64,000 bases of DNA from positions 33,275,969 through 33,339,968 of the forward strand of contig CM043942.1 in assembly GCA_014529385.2 (NCBI GenBank), in the 5' to 3' direction. Origin of the DNA: Adiantum capillus-veneris (Eukaryota > Streptophyta > Polypodiopsida > Polypodiales > Pteridaceae). Position numbers and translations under genes: made by a program. Under the pieces are notes generated by a model that was given only the letters and a program-made list of their open reading frames with translations, ran no database searches and was not told the DNA's origin. Below are positions 49,381 to 64,000 of the stretch, one piece after another; position 1 is the stretch's first letter, and each line of letters starts with the position of its first letter.

Positions 49381-50090
49381 ATACTGCCTACGCGTTTGAG
49401 AGTGGCCGATGTCCCGGCCACTACATCGGAGATGCTTAGGAGTGACCCGAACACTGCATCGGGGTCACCTAGAGGCCTGGATGATGAGCAATCATCGGAC
49501 AGGGTTGCTATAGTTCACGGGAGGGACATGCCAAAGTGATACGCCTACCTCATCAATCGTATGTGCGATGAGACCATTATGACCCCTGAGGGGAAGCAAG
49601 TGATGGGCCACATACAACAGTTGTGTAAACATGTTTTTTGACACACTGTAGTCTGTCATGGTCTCTTGGAGGGATTAGGATAAAGCCTCTAAGGATTATC
49701 TTATTGCGACGTTGCATCGGGGATAATCCTGTCTTGATGCAAACTCTTGCTGCGTCACTTTGTTGCCACCACCTGTTTGGATTGGCCGTCCTCTCCTCCC
49801 TGATACCAGAGACGCGTGCACGACTACATGAAGCATCGGATGTCAGATGCACAGATGCCAAACCTGACTAGCGTGAAAGAGAGGAGTGGAGGGGTATCAG
49901 GGAGGAGAGGACGACCAATCCAGATAGGTGGTGGAAGCAAAGTGACGCAGCAAGAGTTTGCATCAAGACGGGATTATCCCATCACCTGGGGAGTGGCGGC
50001 GGTTGGGCTAGCTTCGAGGAGGATTTTGTCCCATCACCTGGGTCATGCATCAACGTGGTGGAGAGGTGAGATTATTAAACTCTTGCATTG
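49340..50090 (+). pseudogene. TNPA-type (Transposase_24) gene fragment of CACTA
   Basis: One frame reads SDPNTASGSPRGLDDEQSSD and INRMCDETIMTPEGKQVMGH with one TGA between. After the hairpin spacer it continues as DRWWKQSDAARVCIKTGLSH, then LGSGGGWASFEEDFV (about 49990-50025). The GSG-W-ASFEEDF motif marks the plant En/Spm ORF1-type transposase (Transposase_24), which binds the subterminal repeats. The 88-bp inverted repeat inside disrupts the frame. Confidence 0.65.
49720..49980. repeat. 88-bp inverted repeat (hairpin) within TNPA-type gene
   Basis: 49720-49807 and 49893-49980 are inverted copies with six mismatches and an 85-base spacer. The right arm is coding in the TNPA-type frame; the left arm is its inverted duplicate. 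A transcript would fold into a long, almost perfect double strand. Confidence 0.9.
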
Positions 50091-50483
50091 AAGTATTTGT
50101 ATATGTGAGGCCCATTCACATCTACAGGTAGTAGCCCCATTGGTATGTCTTTTACCCTTCAATGGAGCGAATCACCAGGAGTTCAATTAGGTTAGATTTA
50201 AGATAAGATTTTGGATTGAGTAGACAAACGGTGCAAAGATCTACTGTGAAAAGATGTTAAGATGCTGTGAAATACTACAACTAGAGAATAGGCAAAGGGG
50301 TTTTGTCCACTACATGCACTATCATGTAGACGTGGATGTGTAGATTTCTTGTACCCACAAATATAGGCATTGACCTAGAAAGACGAGATTATAACCCAGT
50401 GGTTCTGATCTCCGTGCACCTCTAGACCGAGGTGTGCAGGGATTGGACATGACTAGAGAATGTGAGGTAGTTTACAGTGTGAA

Positions 50484-50523
<40 letters not shown>
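50484..50523. repeat. (AG)n microsatellite
   Basis: About 38 bp of AG. Confidence 0.92.
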
Positions 50524-50526
<3 letters not shown>

Positions 50527-50588
50527 AAGACGAAGAATGTCAATAGAATTAAATTTGTTGTCTAGGTTATAAGATTTTTACCCTCATT

Positions 50589-51760
50589 ATGAGTAGTGAC
50601 GAGGATGTGGGGCCGTCCAACCGAAACACCTATCTCTCAACGAGGATCTTATGTCCTTGTAATCAATGCAAGCATGCTGTGCGACGGACAAGACGCGTTT
50701 CTTTGCAGCACGTTCGTGAATTTGGCGAGTTTGATCCATCTATTATAGATTGAGTTGTTTCCAATTATAACTCATCGGACTCTGACGCTTGCCAACAGGC
50801 AGTAATCTTGCAACCCAATAGACGTGTTTGCAGGCACTTTGGTCAAGCAGCATATATGAGGCCACAAGATGTAGCCTCTGACAGCTCGAGGGATGACATG
50901 CAAACCACATTCCCAACGAGGCAATGTTTGAGCCCGAGATTGATGAAATGATCGAGACGATCATGGATTCAGAAAGGCTTATCTATGATGATATGAAAAG
51001 TGAAGCCAATATGCCATTGTATAATGGAGCACGTGTGTCTAGATTGAAAGCGCTCTTGGTTCTTCTCAACATGCAGGCAAAGTTTGGATGGAGTGACACT
51101 AGCGTCACAGCACTTTTCAGGTGATCTATTACAATTAGTTTACTTTAATAAAACTCTAAATGTATATTGATCTAATAGATTTTTACACAATTGTACCGTA
51201 TTTTTATGCACAGATTGCTCAAAGAGCACATACTACTAGCTGATAATGTGATGCCAGATTCCCGAGAGGAAGCAAGAAACATTTTGCAAAACTTGGGGAT
51301 GGATTACAATTCGATCCACGCTTGTCCTAATGACTGCATTATGTTCAGAGGGGAATACATAGACATGGAGAAGTGTTCGAAATGTGATTCCGAGAGCTAT
51401 CGAGTAGATCTCCACGGAACAAAAATTCTGCAAAAGGTTTTGCGACATTTTCCTCTGCTTCCTCGCATCAAGCATTTCTTCGAATGTAAGTCCATGGCCA
51501 CCCTAGCATCATGGCATGAGGAGAATAAATCTTTCGATGGTGTGCTACGGATTCCTGCAAATTACGCTGCCTAGAAACATATAGATAACACATGGTCGGA
51601 TTTTGCCAGGGAAGCTCAAAATTTGCGCTTAGGCCTGGCTATGGATGGCGTAAATCCATTTGGTCAAAGATCAACATCTTACGGTGTATGGCCCGTTGTC
51701 ATCGTCAACTACAACATTCCCCTCGTAGTGCAGGGACGTATGAAGGCTACCATGTGCCGA
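50589..51760 (+). pseudogene. tnp2: CACTA transposase tnp2 (TNPD type), truncated
   Basis: Starts MSSDEDVGPSNRNTY. The transposase-associated zinc domain is CPCNQCKHAVRR...VREFGEFDPS, ended by TGA near 50750. A second piece (50924-51124) includes LNMQAKFGWSDTSVTALFR. A probable intron lies at 51121-51211 (donor TTTCAG|GTGATC, acceptor ATGCACAG). Then the Transposase_21 core: HACPNDCIMFRGEY, KCSKCDSESYRVD, VLRHFPLLPRIKHFF and, after TAG at 51572, LGLAMDGVNPFG and a WPVV box. The frame is lost near 51730, before the catalytic C-terminal half, which is missing. Confidence 0.88.
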
Positions 51761-52658
<898 letters not shown>

Positions 52659-53830
52659 ATGGATGATGAGGAGTTTCTTTCTTCTTTGTCACCCCAGCAG
52701 AGATAGTGGTACGTGGAGCGTCATCGTCCTGGCGCACCATCACGCGTTCGTACTCCATCCGCATCTCCCTCTGTTTCGGAGCATTCAACGCGCTCCGAAG
52801 CTTCGGTGTCACCGACGAGACGATCTTCACACTCGTCTAGGCACCAGCGCTCTAGTGGTGGTGGTGGTGGTTGTTGTGGGGATGCCGCCGCCGATGCTTC
52901 GACACCGCCTCGTGTTCAACGAGGCTCTTTACCCTCTCCTTCTTTGCCCGCCCCGACACCAGCCATGTCATAGCCATCGACACCAGGTTTTGTGTGGCTG
53001 ACTGCCGTTCCTAGCGGCTACACACCACTAGCTACTCCTCCAGGAGTCACTCCAGTTGGACACTCCTCTCTTCGGGGCTCAGACTCCAGTGGAGACACCT
53101 GACGTCCGTACCCCCGTCGACACGCTGCTAGAGACCCCCTGTCGGGACACCCAGGTTCACGCGTCAGCGGCGAGAGGGCTTGCCTTACTCCATCGACTTC
53201 AGTGGTGGCATCATCTTCGATGATGAAGGCAAGAAGGTGATTTCGCGCATGTGCGGTCTTTGCTCTTAGGTGTTTAGACACTACATACTAAACACCTGGA
53301 GTGAAGTACCGAATGATTTAAAAGACAGAGTCATCAGCATGCTTCATGACGAGTTTCCCGTTCCAACACGGGATGCCCGCTTCAATGAAGACGTGATGAA
53401 GGTTCGAATTCACGAATACTGCAAGCACAAGCATTTCGAAGTGCAAAAAGCAATCAAGCATGGGTGGAATAGACCAGATTGGCTGGCCAAAGAAGATTGG
53501 AAGAATGCGAAGAAAGCAGCGCGCGAGAATCCCGACAAGTGAAGCAACAAAAGGAGGCAGCCAGAGCGCGAGTAGAGGCAGGGAGCTCGCACCACTTGGG
53601 GAGCGGCGGGTGGGCATCATTTGAGGCCGATTTTGTAAGTGTTTTTGCATTGCTCTTTATGTTTGATAGTTTAGGGTTTATGGGTTTTTAAATTCTAACA
53701 TAATGGATTCTTTGTATGTTTTGACAATGGTCGATGACAGGACGTGATCCCACACCGTACGATCGCGAGTACACAAGCAAGAAGGGATTAAACGCCCTGA
53801 TGGACATTCTAAGTTCTCGCGACGGCATGG
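52659..53830 (+). pseudogene. Second TNPA-type (Transposase_24) gene of CACTA
   Basis: ATG at 52659 (MDDEEFLSSLSPQQR, then TAG) leads into a Ser/Arg/Pro-rich stretch to 52973. After a break the main domain lies at 53270-53542: TWSEVPNDLKDRVISMLHDE, then KHGWNRPDWLAKEDWKNAKK. A frame change near 53540 leads to SSHHLGSGGWASFEADF, ending at a probable donor (TTT|GTAAGT, 53637). The acceptor near 53740 (GATGACAG) leads to DPTPYDREYTSKKGLNALMD. Domain order matches plant En/Spm ORF1 proteins. Several stops. Confidence 0.75.
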
Positions 53831-54330
53831 TTAGTATTAGGGTTTACTCTTTTCTATTTGTTGTATTGTTTTATAAACGTCGCTATATGTTTATACTTAC
53901 AAAAAGCTGTCTTATTGTTTTTTTTTGCAAAATCCGACAGATATGCCGCTTGGACGCAATGAGACGTCTGATTAGACGACGTCAGTTTAGCCGTAGCTAT
54001 ATAGCATTAGTTTCTTTTTGTCATACCTTATGTATCATGAGACGACTTTTATACGTCTTTTTGAAAACCATGTATATTTTTTCAATAATGACAATGGTGT
54101 TGTAACTATTACATTTGCAAAGTTTAACAATCAAGTGATTTTGCCTATGATGTGTATAATTGTCATTGATTTACTTTCATCAATTCATGCTTGTCAGTTC
54201 TGTATCTTTATTTTGCAAACAATACGTACTACGGATGATGGAGTTAATGGTTATATTGTCTTGTGGGTGATTATTTTGGTCTATATCTACCTTTGCACTT
54301 TTTTTCAAAGGTGAATCAATTAAGGCTCTG

Positions 54331-54446
54331 CAGCATCGCTATAAACGTCGCTATAGATGGCCTGCAAACGTCGCTATAATCATCGCTATAGGCGTCGCTA
54401 TATAGCGACGTTTATAGCGACGCATATAGCGACGCATATAGCGACG
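54331..54446. repeat. Right subterminal repeats of CACTA
   Basis: Nine copies: five read C[AG]TCGCTATA and four TATAGCGACG, back to back around 54402. The change of orientation makes the centre a palindrome. Confidence 0.9.
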
Positions 54447-54558
54447 TTCCCGTATCGACACTGTTAGTGGCGGTCTTAGCGACAACGACGGTTATAGAAA
54501 CCCAATGTATTTCCGTCGCTAACAGCGTCACAAGAGCACACAACCTCTTGTAGTGTTA

Positions 54559-54828
54559 GCCAAAGAACTTTTGCAGTTGACTACTCCTCAGACTCACAAG
54601 AGTTGATTAACTCTAGCTCGACAGTGTCAGAATTGATATGGGCCTTTGAAATGATGGAAATATGGTGTTTGAATAGCCTAATCTGCAATCCACCGTGATT
54701 TGTGCCCATGTTCGTCCAACTGGAAGCTCAATTTGCAATGCAATTGCTTGCACTAGCCAATGTATAGCATACAGGTTCACTTCTAGCTTCTTGACTAAAT
54801 TGTGGCTACACTTTATAAAACTAAGCAC
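54559..54828 (-). pseudogene. Unrecognised polyprotein (part 2, N-terminal side of CACTA)
   Basis: Reads FIKCSHNLVKKLEVNLYAIH, WLVQAIALQIELPVGRTWAQ and on to ISILTLSS, then stops. It continues after excision of the CACTA and one TTA into 47974 (KQFNENRVGEIMLINTS). This joins it to the Tyr-rich polyprotein at 44700-47974. No known domain recognised. Confidence 0.5.
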
Positions 54829-55500
54829 AAAATCTTTTTCTGTTGCTCACAGCTTCGAGTTGGTCGGTCTTAACTTTTTTCGGCTATCCTTCAGCTATTT
54901 ATGACTGTTCCGCTGTTTGCTCGCTTCTTTTCTCGGTTGCTGCTCTCAATTTTCACTCACTTTTGCTTGGTGTGATTCTCCGATGGTGTTTTTCTCGGCG
55001 TTGTTTTTTGCTTTTCGTCCTAGTTCTGCCTTTTTCTAGCTCTTTCCACAATTTTCTTTTTATTTTTATTATTTTTTTGTGAAACTTTGAATTTTCTAAA
55101 AGTTTTGGTATTTTCATCATTTTTTATTATTTTTTGAAAAAGTTTGATTTTTAAGGAATGTTTTTTGAATTCTCTAATTTTTTTGGATTTTTGAAGGTTT
55201 TGTGAAATTTTTATGATTTACTGGGTTTTTTTGAATCAGTTTTTGATTTTTTAATGGTTTTTTAGTGACTTTTTATGAATTATCAGATCAATTTTTTTAT
55301 TTTTTATAGAATTTTTTGTGAGGTTTTTTATTTCTTCTGTGAATTTTCTATATATATTTTTTGATTTTATTTTATTTTATTTAACTCTTCTTTTTTTGGA
55401 TTTTTATGAGGTTTTTTATTTTTTTATTTCTAATGGGCTTTTGTGTTTTTTTAAATCCTTTTTTTAATTTGTTTAATTTTGTGATTTTTTTTATAAAAAG
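54829..55500. other. T-rich low-complexity stretch
   Basis: From about 55030 to 55500 the plus strand is dominated by T with GATTTTT and GAATTTT words. No gene. Confidence 0.7.
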
Positions 55501-55760
55501 CATTAACTTAAACTAACCTAGTTAAACTAACAGTAACTAAACTTACCTGATGTGGACTGACTACGATATTTGTCGAGAGCGCACAACGCGAAGCAGATGG
55601 AGGGGGTCCAGGAAGCGGCAGAGAAAGAGAGCAGGTCTGGACATGCAGTGCTGATGTGGCTGGGTGAAGCGTGCACTAACTACTACAGCGCTGTGAGAGA
55701 GAGTAGAGAGTGCGACAAGAGAGACTCCAGGGAGCAGCGCACTGATGTGGCAGCGTGTGC

Positions 55761-58429
<2,669 letters not shown>

Positions 58430-58447
58430 TCCCCCCCTCCTCGCTTG
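58430..58447 (-). other. Candidate polypurine tract
   Basis: On the minus strand GCGAGGAGGGGGGGAATTTT, preceded by GGGACGACACAAGC. Purine-rich with the 'gacgacacaagcgagga' kind of lead-in seen before 3' LTRs. It lies just downstream of the ORF ending at 58566. Confidence 0.55.
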
Positions 58448-58565
58448 TGTCGTCCCTTGACACAGCTTATGGGCTGAAATAGTCTTCGGATTGACGGCTG
58501 GTGAGGCGGTCTTTAAGTGCATGTACAGCCTTTTTGTATCTGATCTTTCTCTCTTTATTTGGTAC

Positions 58566-61500
58566 CTACAAAAACTGCATAGTGACACTGTTTTTAAGCT
58601 CAACTATGGAGTAGCCTACAAATCTTGAAGTCAGGTTGTTGATCACTGGCCCAAAAATCTTCGTTTGCCAAGTGAAGAACCTTGTGTAGAACGCTTGCTC
58701 AAATGCCAACATATTATGAGAAGGTAAGAACATGCATCGAGCGTAGAAGGCATAGAGGACTTCTTTGGAAGGTTGACCACTGAGATCATAGCATAAACCT
58801 TTAGTGTCCTCAAGGAAAGACATCCATGGGGCTCTTGCTTGCTCTGGCTCATGAAATACTTCAATGCAGGTGTGCAGCATTCGGCATAATTTATAAAGCA
58901 TTGCACAAGATAGATCAGGTAGACTTTTGAAGAATGACATGGTGCCCGTTAGGGTTTTCACCATGTATTCTTCTGACGAAAATCCCTTTTCTGGAGCTGG
59001 CAATCTTGGGTAATTCAGCCATGTTGGCCGCTTCTTTGTTATTGTCTCATGTGCTTGCCATGTCCTTACTCTTGGTACAAGACAAAAAGTTGGATCATTT
59101 TAAAGTGCCACAGGTGCTCTTGTGAACAGAATCAGGTATCTTGTCTTCTTGTTTAGCGATCTCTTCCTGCACTTAGGATGGTCCTCATCTGCACCTTCTA
59201 CTTGCATGTCTTTATACAGTCTTTCTTTGACTTGGAGCAACTCCACCTTTATCATGGGATATGGCAGGGATTGTTGATGCCATTGTGCATTGATTTGATT
59301 GGGAGTGAGTTGAGTAACATTGATAGACTGAAGAACTCTCAACTCCCAATCTATCGCTGCTTTCCACTGCTCATCCATCTGTTGTGTAACCTTTTCTTTG
59401 AGTGCATCGACTTCCTCAGCTTTTGAACGTTGGACCATTGGCACTTCATCTGCTTCTGTTAGTGGTACTCGGAAATCTTCTACGCCACCTAGCCCTTTTG
59501 TTGGCTGTGTTTCCATTTCAGCAAAAGAGACTGAGGGAATATCTATATGTGGATGCTATGACGTGCCTCCTTCTTCCTATGTATCTTGTCGTCCATCTCT
59601 CAGCAAAATTGGTTGACTCTCTTTAACTCGGCTATTTCCTTGAGTAGCTATTCTTCTCATTGCACCCGCATTAATATCAGGTCTTTGCGTTGAGACTGTT
59701 CCAGCTTTAGCTCTAGATCATGGTCTTTGTTCTTTTTTCTAGTGCTTTGTACACTTTGTCTGTTCCTTTGATCGAGGTAATTGCGGGATTTTCTCTAATC
59801 TATTGCAAAAAGGTTGCCTGATCGTTGATCCTCTGCTCTGAATATACCAATGAGGTGTTTGTTATATCTAGTTGGACTTGAATCTTCTGTACTGACAGAG
59901 TTGTAGTTAGAAGCTCGTTAGTAACCTCTGTTAGTTGTTCGTCTTTTGTTTTGCAAGCATCTGTCAACTTCATGAAAAGTTCACCCAATTCTTCCAACTC
60001 TTTTTGTTGTTTGTCTCTTGCTAGCGGGTGTTGTTCAGCTTCAGCTTTCAATACCTAGACTTGTGTTTGCATATCAGTGATGACATTTAGTATGTCTTCT
60101 AACTCTCCTTGGAGAGCATCAATCACCATCTCCAATTCTTTAGCCTTTGTGCTGCGGCTAAGTGCTGATGATCAGAGTTTTTCCACCATATCCTGCATTT
60201 GCTTTGCATATTCATTGACTTGCAGGATTACCTCATCATTTGTCTGCCAATCTTCATTTCTCATGAGCTGCCTAGACGTTTTGGTAGTCTCTTGTGACTC
60301 TGTTGGCAGCGTCGTGGTGGCTGGTGTTCTTGCCCTTGCGGTTTTGGTTGGCCCTCTTCTACTTTGTCATCTTGAGGCTTCGTGTATGCCTCAGCTGTTT
60401 CATGTTGTGTGGAGGTAGAAGGGGTTTCTTTTGTTTCCTGTTCTTTTGTCTGCTCAAACTTTGTTGAATTTTCTTAAGCAAGACTTGCTGCCTTTTCCGG
60501 TTCTAGTTCTTGTGCTTTGGCTTGCTCCTGATTAGTGGTTGCCTGTTGTGCAGATTCTGCTACTTCTTTCTGTTCAAGCTCTTTTTCCTTAGTGGGCTCA
60601 ACTTGTGTAGTCCTATCTGCTAGTGATGGTGGTGGGCTTGGCATGGGGTGGTCATGCTGTTCTATAGCAGGTGAAGAAGGTCGGGGAGACATGTCACCTT
60701 GTTCATGCTGGGCTTTTCCTTGTGCGGTTGCTTGTTTTTGTTGCTCTGCCGTCTCTTTAGCTTTTTGTTGTGCTTCTTGGGTTGCTTTCAGCTTCAATGC
60801 TTCTGCCTCCTGATACATTCTTTCTAATAACTCTGTGGGGTCTTCGGCCTCTTTCCTAGCATGGTGATTTGTTCTTGGTCCTTTCACTTCAATGGGTACC
60901 ACTTTGCAAGGTCCTTGCCTTGAGCTTGGCGGCTTCGTTCATAAGAGTGATTCTCTCTCTCAAACTTGGACTGCTTCTGTTGAGGATCCTCTTGATGTGC
61001 TGCCATGGATTTTCTTTTCATTTCTTTGATGCGTGCTCTTCGTTCCTCATTGTCGGCGCTTTCACTGCTATGCCATTTGGCAATTTGTGTGAGTACCTCA
61101 GGTGCTCCCAGATATGTTATCTTAGCCTCTTTCTTTGTCCCCTTCAATGTGGACAACATGTACTTCACGTGGTCGATGGGTTGCCTGGTTGTTGTCAACT
61201 TTAAAACCTGTGTAAATGTGGTCGCAACCGCATGATTGGGTGTCTTGTACCTTGGCGGTCTCTTTGCAAGAAAGTGGAAGTGTTGATGGTATAATCGTGT
61301 TGGTTCCTCCACTTGCTTCTAGATAAGATCGACAAAGGTTTCCACATTGGTTTTCTTGGTGAATGTACCTGCCATCTTTCTATCTCTAGCTCTCATCGTC
61401 ATCCCTTCTGTCAGCAGTTTGAGAGCTTCGGCCACGATCTCTTTTGTAATTACTACTTCGACTTTGTTCCCTTGATGGTCAGATATCTGGGCTGTCCCAT

Positions 61501-61796
61501 CTTCCTTGATTGTGGACAAGAGCTCATAAGCTTTCTGAAAATCCACTCCACATGGCTCTTGTTCATAGAACTCTCTAAGCCCAAGCCTTCTGTTAGCTTC
61601 TTTTGTTTTGGGTTTTGTTGCGACATCATAAACCTATTTTGGTAGAAGTTGTAGTTCTACTTGATGTCCTTCTTCACTTTTGAATCTACCTGTGAGCATT
61701 GTGGCATTGTTCTTCTCCAATTGTTCTTGGTCGTAGGTCTTCGTGCATTGCTCGAATTCTAGGGTTTTTTCCAAGGGTTTAGACTAGCTACTGGCC
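58566..61796 (-). pseudogene. Unrecognised coiled-coil polyprotein, last ORF of a retroelement-like unit
   Basis: About 1,070 codons from MASS at 61796. The N-terminal domain includes VDFQKAYELLSTIKEDG and VEVVITKEIVAEALKLLTEG, then FLAKRPPRYKTPNHAVATTF and LKGTKKEAKITYLGAPEVLT (61312-61100). The middle (60902-59800) is Gln/Glu/Lys-rich coiled coil with a Pro-rich spacer. The C-terminal domain (59516-58566) includes LSCAMLYKLCRMLHTCIEVF and LEDTKGLCYDLSGQPSKEVL. Stops include TAGs near 61783, 61632 and 61320 and TAA near 59100, and there are frame changes near 60900, 60470 and 59800. It resembles no family I can name. A purine tract follows at 58430. Confidence 0.5.
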
Positions 61797-62577
61797 ATAC
61801 AAAATGGATCATTAATAAGTATATAACTTACCCCTCATGTCTTATATGAGACGGCGCTGAAAACAGGCAACTGTGGACTCCAAAAAATGCTCGCGAAGAA
61901 GGTCGAAAAGCTCTCTCTCCAAAGGCAACAAGTGAAAATGAGGTAATTTTAGCCTACCTTGGGTATCTATACTCGGACTTCCCGAACCATTTTTTCCCGA
62001 ATTCCCCTGTTAGTCCTACTAGGCCGTGAAATCTATTCTAGACTCAAAATTTCCCTAATCAAATTCTTGTAGCTCATTCTGCAAGAATTCTGCACAAGTA
62101 GGTTTGGTTGCCTAATTTAGGCTTCCCGCTTCCATCTGCCAATTTAATTGAAATTTTTTGTGTCTCCCGCCTTGTCTTTTTTATCATAAGTGTGTCTTCA
62201 ATTTTTCCCTCTGAGCTTCTTTGCTATTTATTTTTAATTTTTGACCTATATATTTAAAAAATCAAGAAAAATAACAAAATGTGATAAAAAAGAAAATTAA
62301 AAATCCAATAATTAAGAAAATCCATTGAAAACCATAGCTTTATTGTTTTTTGTTGGATTTTTCCATTTTTAAGTCTTAACATCAAGAAAAATGATTTTTT
62401 AAAAAAAACAAAAAAGGATTATTTTTTGATAATATATACACTATTTACACTCATCGGAGAGATATCATCAATTAATTTTTCCCTGTTGATGAATTATAAG
62501 GGTATTACTAGGTAATTTTGCAAAAAATCACACTTTAACATCAAACTTTTTCCTCCCTCTTCAAACATTGCCCTTAA
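61797..62577. other. AT-rich spacer
   Basis: No gene seen; A- and T-runs at 62220-62420. Confidence 0.6.
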
Positions 62578-64000
62578 TTACTTAGTGCTCTTCCACCCCT
62601 CCAAGATGGCGTACTCCGGGATGACTGTGTGCATGGTTAAACAATCGTGTCTATGCATAGCCGTGGTTGGCTCTATTATGCTTTGAAGATCAATGTAATT
62701 AAAACCATTATGTTGTGCAAGAGTTGGGTCTTGAGTAATTAACTCAAGGGTTTCTGATGTCGAGGTTTTCTGTTGCTGTCTTCCAAAGATAAAATCTTGT
62801 AGTTTGTGTCCTCTCTGCTTGATTGTACCATCAGGATGCTTTAGCACACTAATTGCCTGAGCTGTTGGTATAGTCTTGGTTGTTGTCGAGCTTTTACCCG
62901 CCATTGATATCTTGGTTTTCTTGGTGTCGAATGTCGTGGTTGAGTCTTCTGAGACTTAACTCTCCATTGCTTGATTGGTTGTACGGTTTGCGGAGAAGAT
63001 AAGTGCTGTTTTTTTTCTTCCAAATCCATTTCATGTTAGGTTCCTTGTTCGGAGGTGCTACTCTTTGTGTTTTGATCTTTGGAACCGTCTTTGGTATTGT
63101 CGATGATGTTTTGGGCACCCAGATTTGAATCGGCTTGTTCTTAAGCTGTGCTTTTGGTACCCAAATTTGCATGACTCCTTGCATGCTACTTGTAGCATTT
63201 ACTTGTCGATAGGATGGAGAATATTGATTACTTCATGGTTTGCTCTGCTGGTAACTTTCTTTCCATTCCTCCTTGCTTGGTGCAATTGGAACAATGAGTT
63301 GTCCACCTTTAGGTGATAGCTTGAGCTGATTGGTATCCCAATCTGAAACTGTCTTGTATGTCCGCATCCAGGGAATTCCAAGAATTGTTGTCTCATTCAT
63401 GTACTCATCTGATAAGCATACAAACTAATGAGGACATGAACATCTATAAACTATCACATTTAAGTTGACTACTCCCAATGTTGGTGTTGGGTTCTTGTTG
63501 CATCCTTTAATAGTCTATATCCCTGCTGCCAAAGACTGACTAGTTGCTTTCTTGTACGTGGAATAACTGACTGCATTTACTCTAGCTCTTGTATCGACCA
63601 ATGCATTGGTGCTATGATTGTTGAGTTGTACTTTGATGCAAAGATCCATTCCATCTAACAATTCATCATCTGTTGACACTGCATCTTTTTTACAATTCCC
63701 ATTGTCGGTCATCTATTTCCAGAGTATTGATGGGAATTGGTATTTGTTGATTGTTGAGAGCAGCTTTCCTTTGAGTACCCACATTCGAGCTTCCTCATGG
63801 GCTTCATCAATAAACTGCTGTCGTTTTATCTCTCTTTGCTTGGTTGCATGCATTATTTCTAGCAATTCATTGGTTAGTGGCAAATTGTACTTCTTTAAAC
63901 AATATCCACTAATCCAATTAGCCATTGGTTCACCATATAGGGTGGACAACTTAACTGCTCCGCTTGGAGATACATTTTCAATGATAAACAGTCCATTTCC
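62578..64000 (-). pseudogene. Retropepsin-containing polyprotein, runs off the window
   Basis: From the right edge: a basic segment (63949-63713, WISGYCLKKYNLPLTNELLE), then a retropepsin at 63650-63340. Its active site reads NALVDTRARVNAVSYSTYK, with Gly of D-T-G replaced by Arg. Its second motif is TTILGIPWM (about 63380). A Pro/Lys-rich linker follows with QIWVPK twice (about 63165-63100). A last open piece (62904-62578) starts MAGKSSTTTKT and ends EGWKSTK. Stops lie at 63713, 63515 and 63425. The retropepsin makes this part of an LTR retroelement or pararetrovirus-like unit, but no RT or integrase follows before 58430. Confidence 0.6.

Overview
The window is repeat-dense nuclear DNA of a land plant. 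It holds no intact host gene that I can recognise. The evidence for a plant is Ty1/copia elements with initiator-Met-tRNA primer sites, a chromodomain Ty3/gypsy element, a dual-RNase-H (Tat/Ogre-type) gypsy element, a CACTA element with tnp2 and TNPA-type genes, and a LINE with two ORFs. The very large number of (CT/GA)n tracts suggests a big, slowly purged genome; a fern or other non-seed plant is my guess, with low confidence.

Layout. 1-2139: short LTR element that carries only gag (TR-GAG type). 2150-8035: palindromic minisatellite split by a complete copia element (2793-7920, minus, target duplication CTAAC). 8100-8754: broken ORF with a helix-turn-helix-like segment. 9371-13341: chromovirus pol and putative 3' LTR. 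13342-14035: 3' end of a Tat-type element. 14036-15500: inverted chromovirus piece holding a MITE (14939-15392). 16546-20936: second copia element (minus), internally deleted.

21431-33461: a complete Tat/Ogre-like element (minus) with target duplication AGTAG. It carries two nested solo LTRs and itself splits an older gypsy RT gene (21360-21425 plus 33467-34800). 36745-41355: LINE with both frames open, where ORF1 and ORF2 share one frame and are separated by a single UAG. It lies between (TC)n tracts and is followed by a tRNA-derived SINE fragment.

44700-54828: a minus-strand polyprotein with a zinc knuckle and a Tyr-rich repeat, split by a complete CACTA element (47978-54555, target duplication TTA). 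The CACTA carries a tandem SINE cluster and an 88-bp hairpin made from its own TNPA-type gene. 58430-64000: minus-strand retroelement-like polyproteins (retropepsin, coiled coil) of a family I do not recognise.

How it fits together: nearly all the coding sequence is mobile-element sequence in different states of decay. Target duplications and split reading frames give an order of insertion. Many nonsense codons can be read as C-to-T changes (CAG/CAA to TAG/TAA, TGG to TAG/TGA), as expected for methylated, silenced repeats. The LINE is the exception, being open throughout apart from the UAG between its ORFs.
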